A DNA stretch of 15,658 nucleotides, taken from contig JACMPN010000470.1 of the NCBI GenBank assembly GCA_014377495.1, positions 1 to 15,658 of the forward strand, in the 5' to 3' direction. Positions 14,053-15,658 of the stretch are shown here, piece by piece. The notes below the pieces were generated by a model. That model saw only the letters and a program-made list of their open reading frames with translations. It had not been told where the DNA came from and made no database searches. Source of the stretch: Candidatus Sericytochromatia bacterium. GTDB lineage: Bacteria; Cyanobacteriota; Sericytochromatia; JACMPN01. Every line of letters begins with the position of its first letter. Position 1 is the stretch's first letter. A program made the translations under genes and the position numbers.

Positions 14053-14107
14053 GTGAGCGGAATAATCCCCTCACGGATTGGCAAAGCGCCAGTCTGGCGC
14101 TCTTTTT
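14053..14107 (+). ncRNA. candidate small structured RNA or orphan terminator element
   Basis: Two hairpins follow each other without a gene upstream on this strand. The first is GTGAG (14053-14057)/CTCAC (14070-14074), with GG/CC inside. The second is AGCGCCA (14085-14091)/TGGCGCT (14095-14101), followed by CTTTTT (14102-14107), a rho-independent terminator shape. A TTGACA sits at 14026-14031, but I see no matching -10. The unit could be a short sRNA, an attenuator of a long SLH leader, or a guard against antisense transcription. Confidence 0.3.
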
Positions 14108-14250
14108 CACCCGGGAAGGCAAAGAATTTTTAGGGTGATAAAACTCTCCGGTTTCCAATTTTTTTTCGCCTTTCAGACGGCCATCCGTGGGCTTAGAACC
14201 GAAATCAGCGGGTCGGCAAGCCATATTTCATTCGTAATAAGTGAGTGGGC

Positions 14251-14280
14251 TTGGGTCAGGGGCTTGAACCATGTTATGGT
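14251..14280 (+). promoter_or_regulatory. candidate promoter of the SLH-barrel gene
   Basis: TTGGGT (14251-14256) and TATGGT (14275-14280) are spaced 18 nt apart. Transcription would begin near 14287, giving a leader of about 36 nt with AAAAGGA before the ATG at 14323. The -10 overlaps an inverted repeat. Confidence 0.4.
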
Positions 14281-14287
14281 TTCAAGC
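14262..14287 (+). repeat. near-perfect inverted repeat overlapping the SLH promoter
   Basis: GCTTGAACCAT (14262-14272) is complementary to ATGGTTTCAAGC (14276-14287), apart from one bulged T, across a 3-nt spacer. It overlaps the candidate -10 and predicted start site, so it could be an operator or a 5' mRNA hairpin. The repeat itself is directly visible. Confidence 0.7.
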
Positions 14288-14322
14288 AACAACCTGACAG
14301 CGCAAAAGGACCCTCATAAACC

Positions 14323-15621
14323 ATGCGTCAAAAACTAAGCATTGCGATCATCGCCACGTTTGTGGCATTGCCGGCTTTCGCCGTCTTTACTGATGTTCCT
14401 TCCAATCATTGGGCGAAAGACGCCGTTGACTCCGCCACCTCCGGCAACAACCCGATGTTGGCCCCGGCCGAAGGCAAATTCAACGGCCAACAGGCCGTCA
14501 CCCACGTCGAAGCCCACCGGGCCCTCAACCGGATCCTCCTCTGGGTCGCCGCCAACACGGACGCCCAGTTCGACTTCGTTGCCCTGACCCGGGACAACCC
14601 GGCGTGGGACAGCATCAAGACCGACAAGTCCGGCAAGAACCTCACCCGCTACGAGCTGGCCGGGATGATGAACGGTCTGTACCAGCAAGCCGAAGCCAAG
14701 AAGATCATCGCCCCCAAGGCGACGCAGCCGATCTCCTTCAAGGACACTGCCTCTGCTCCCGCCTGGGCCAAGACTGCGGTCGACGGCACGACTGGCCGTT
14801 ACCAGTTGCTCTCCGGCTACCCGAACGGCACCTTCGGTGGCAACAAGGCCGTCACCCGGTATGAGCTCGCCGCCCTGCTGCGTCGGGTGAAGATGACCAA
14901 TTGGGAAACGAACAAGCCGAAGCCCAGCCCGAAGCCGACCATGGCTCCGACGCCCATGCCGACGCCTGTCGCCACCCCGACTCCCATGCCGACCCCGACG
15001 CCCGTCACCTTCCCGGCTTACCGCCTGGACGGCACGATGTTCGGCCTCTTGCCCGCCTACGTCCAACCGGCGCCTGCGACCCCGGCCCAGAGCTTCTACA
15101 GCTACGCCGGCATTTTGACGGGTCGTCAGGACATCGGCGACTTCTTTATCGGTGAACGGCTTGCCGTCCTCCCCGGCATCTATTCCGACAGCGTCCTGTC
15201 GGCCGACCTCGGCCTGCAGCTCGGCTACAGCTTCAAGCTGGGCGACAACGTCCGTCTGCGGCCCTTCATCGGCGGCGGCGGCCGTGCCAACTCCATGCTC
15301 GGCATGACGGGTCCCGTCGGCCGTGACAGCTACCACGCCCAGGCTGGCTACGGCTTGATCTTCGACTGGAAGCCCTTGAGCTGGCTCGGTTTCGGCATCG
15401 ATGCCCAGAACCGCCACATCCTCTGGTCAATGGCCAACACCGGCACTGCGACTGCCGTCGGCGGCATGCTGCCCACCGGCAACTTCCACTTGGATCTCTA
15501 TCCGATGGACAACCTGGCGATCAGCCTCGGCTACGGCGCCCTCGCCTTGGCCGACACGGGTGGGACGAATGTCTTTACCCTGCAGCACGGTCCGACCGTC
15601 GGTCTGACCCTGGCCTACTAA
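14323..15621 (+). CDS. SLH-domain outer-membrane protein with Pro/Thr linker and C-terminal beta-barrel
   Basis: A 432-aa protein. The signal peptide ends AFA (residue 20). SLH-like segments follow: FTDVPSNHWAKDAV at about 22-35 (first domain, to about 75), a TRYELAGMM motif at 108-116, and a second SLH domain at about 138-190 with GYPNGTFGGNKAVTRYELA. A proline/threonine linker with PTP and MPTP repeats (about 198-229) leads to a beta-barrel of about 200 residues with Gly/aromatic-rich strands, ending GLTLAY. SLH domains bind pyruvylated or otherwise modified cell-wall polymers, and the barrel sits in the outer membrane, so the protein should tether the outer membrane to the peptidoglycan layer. 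The ribosome-binding site AAAAGGA is about 12 nt from the ATG, slightly far. Related architectures occur in cyanobacterial SLH porins and Deinococcus SlpA, although this barrel is shorter than those. Confidence 0.85.
   Translation: MRQKLSIAIIATFVALPAFAVFTDVPSNHWAKDAVDSATSGNNPMLAPAEGKFNGQQAVTHVEAHRALNRILLWVAANTDAQFDFVALTRDNPAWDSIKTDKSGKNLTRYELAGMMNGLYQQAEAKKIIAPKATQPISFKDTASAPAWAKTAVDGTTGRYQLLSGYPNGTFGGNKAVTRYELAALLRRVKMTNWETNKPKPSPKPTMAPTPMPTPVATPTPMPTPTPVTFPAYRLDGTMFGLLPAYVQPAPATPAQSFYSYAGILTGRQDIGDFFIGERLAVLPGIYSDSVLSADLGLQLGYSFKLGDNVRLRPFIGGGGRANSMLGMTGPVGRDSYHAQAGYGLIFDWKPLSWLGFGIDAQNRHILWSMANTGTATAVGGMLPTGNFHLDLYPMDNLAISLGYGALALADTGGTNVFTLQHGPTVGLTLAY
14929..15006 (+). repeat. coding repeat of the Pro/Thr linker
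   Basis: Imperfect units such as CCGACGCCCATG and CCGACTCCCATG repeat within the SLH gene and encode PTPMPTP-type linker residues. The repeat is a part of the protein, probably a flexible spacer between the wall-binding and membrane parts. Confidence 0.7.
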
Positions 15622-15624
15622 GCC

Positions 15625-15640
15625 CCGATACGTTAATCGG
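15625..15640 (+). terminator. short hairpin just after the SLH gene, possible terminator start
   Basis: CCGAT (15625-15629) pairs with ATCGG (15636-15640). The stem is only 5 bp and no T-run occurs before the window ends, so the assignment is weak; the real terminator may lie beyond the edge. Confidence 0.3.
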
Positions 15641-15658
15641 TAGCGGTCCCCTGCTTCG

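Noticed and set aside
14047..14074. Resemblance to the E. coli lac operator (TGTGAGCGGA-like core)
   Set aside because: The match is partial, the symmetric half differs, and no LacI-family gene is nearby; it is more simply a short hairpin arm.
14012..14224. 70-codon minus-strand frame upstream of the SLH gene
   Set aside because: It runs through AT-rich, structured DNA with terminator-like hairpins and has no convincing start signal.
14085..14290. Possible known riboswitch in the SLH leader
   Set aside because: I compared it by eye with the c-di-GMP, cobalamin and guanidine aptamer cores and found no matching conserved segments.
14929..15006. Tandem repeat resembling a CRISPR-like array
   Set aside because: Units are short, have no spacers, and stay in frame as a Pro/Thr linker.
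14335..15417. 360-codon open frame on the minus strand
   Set aside because: It is antisense to the SLH-barrel gene and has no domain or ribosome-binding site.

Overview
The window is GC-rich bacterial DNA with strong G/C preference at third codon positions and Shine-Dalgarno-type starts. The gene set points to a two-membrane (diderm) cell. It includes an SLH protein fused to a C-terminal beta-barrel, a second small beta-barrel with a C-terminal Trp, two lipoproteins, and a LolC/LolE-type permease. SLH-plus-barrel proteins are typical of cyanobacteria-related lineages and of Deinococcus/Thermus-like diderms. A non-photosynthetic relative of the Cyanobacteriota is my best guess, but this is inference, since there is no rRNA or other phylogenetic marker here. 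I see no tRNA, rRNA, CRISPR array, insertion sequence or phage module.

Layout. Minus strand, 1-3166: a CpaE/TadZ-like ATPase whose C-terminus runs off the left edge, a three-helix small membrane protein upstream of it, then a TolB-like beta-propeller lipoprotein with its own terminator. A divergent promoter region (3167-3382) separates these from a plus-strand cluster (3383-6202). That cluster encodes an ATPase-less protein made of two Clp-N domains, a LolC/LolE-like ABC permease without its ATPase, and a small outer-membrane barrel whose start lies 2 nt after the permease stop. Next come a lipoprotein subtilase (6459-7712) with a clear bidirectional terminator, and a convergent EF-hand protein (minus, GTG start at 8494). 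Then follow a small and probably frameshifted gene (8761-8989), a membrane-anchored PH/GRAM-like protein (9127-9666) and an MsbA-type ABC exporter (9980-11830). A bicupin lies tail-to-tail with the exporter (minus, 11849-12676). The right part holds an unrecognised 132-aa soluble protein, a minus-strand TPR-like protein with one membrane helix, a structured 350-bp intergenic region, and the SLH-barrel gene (14323-15621).

Functionally this is mostly cell-envelope biology: lipoproteins, export, outer-membrane proteins and probable pilus assembly. The least conventional items are the CpaE/TadZ protein with both its receiver Asp and its P-loop Lys replaced, the free-standing double Clp-N protein beside an orphan Lol-type permease and barrel, and the structured DNA upstream of the SLH gene. 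I found no convincing defence or mobile system.
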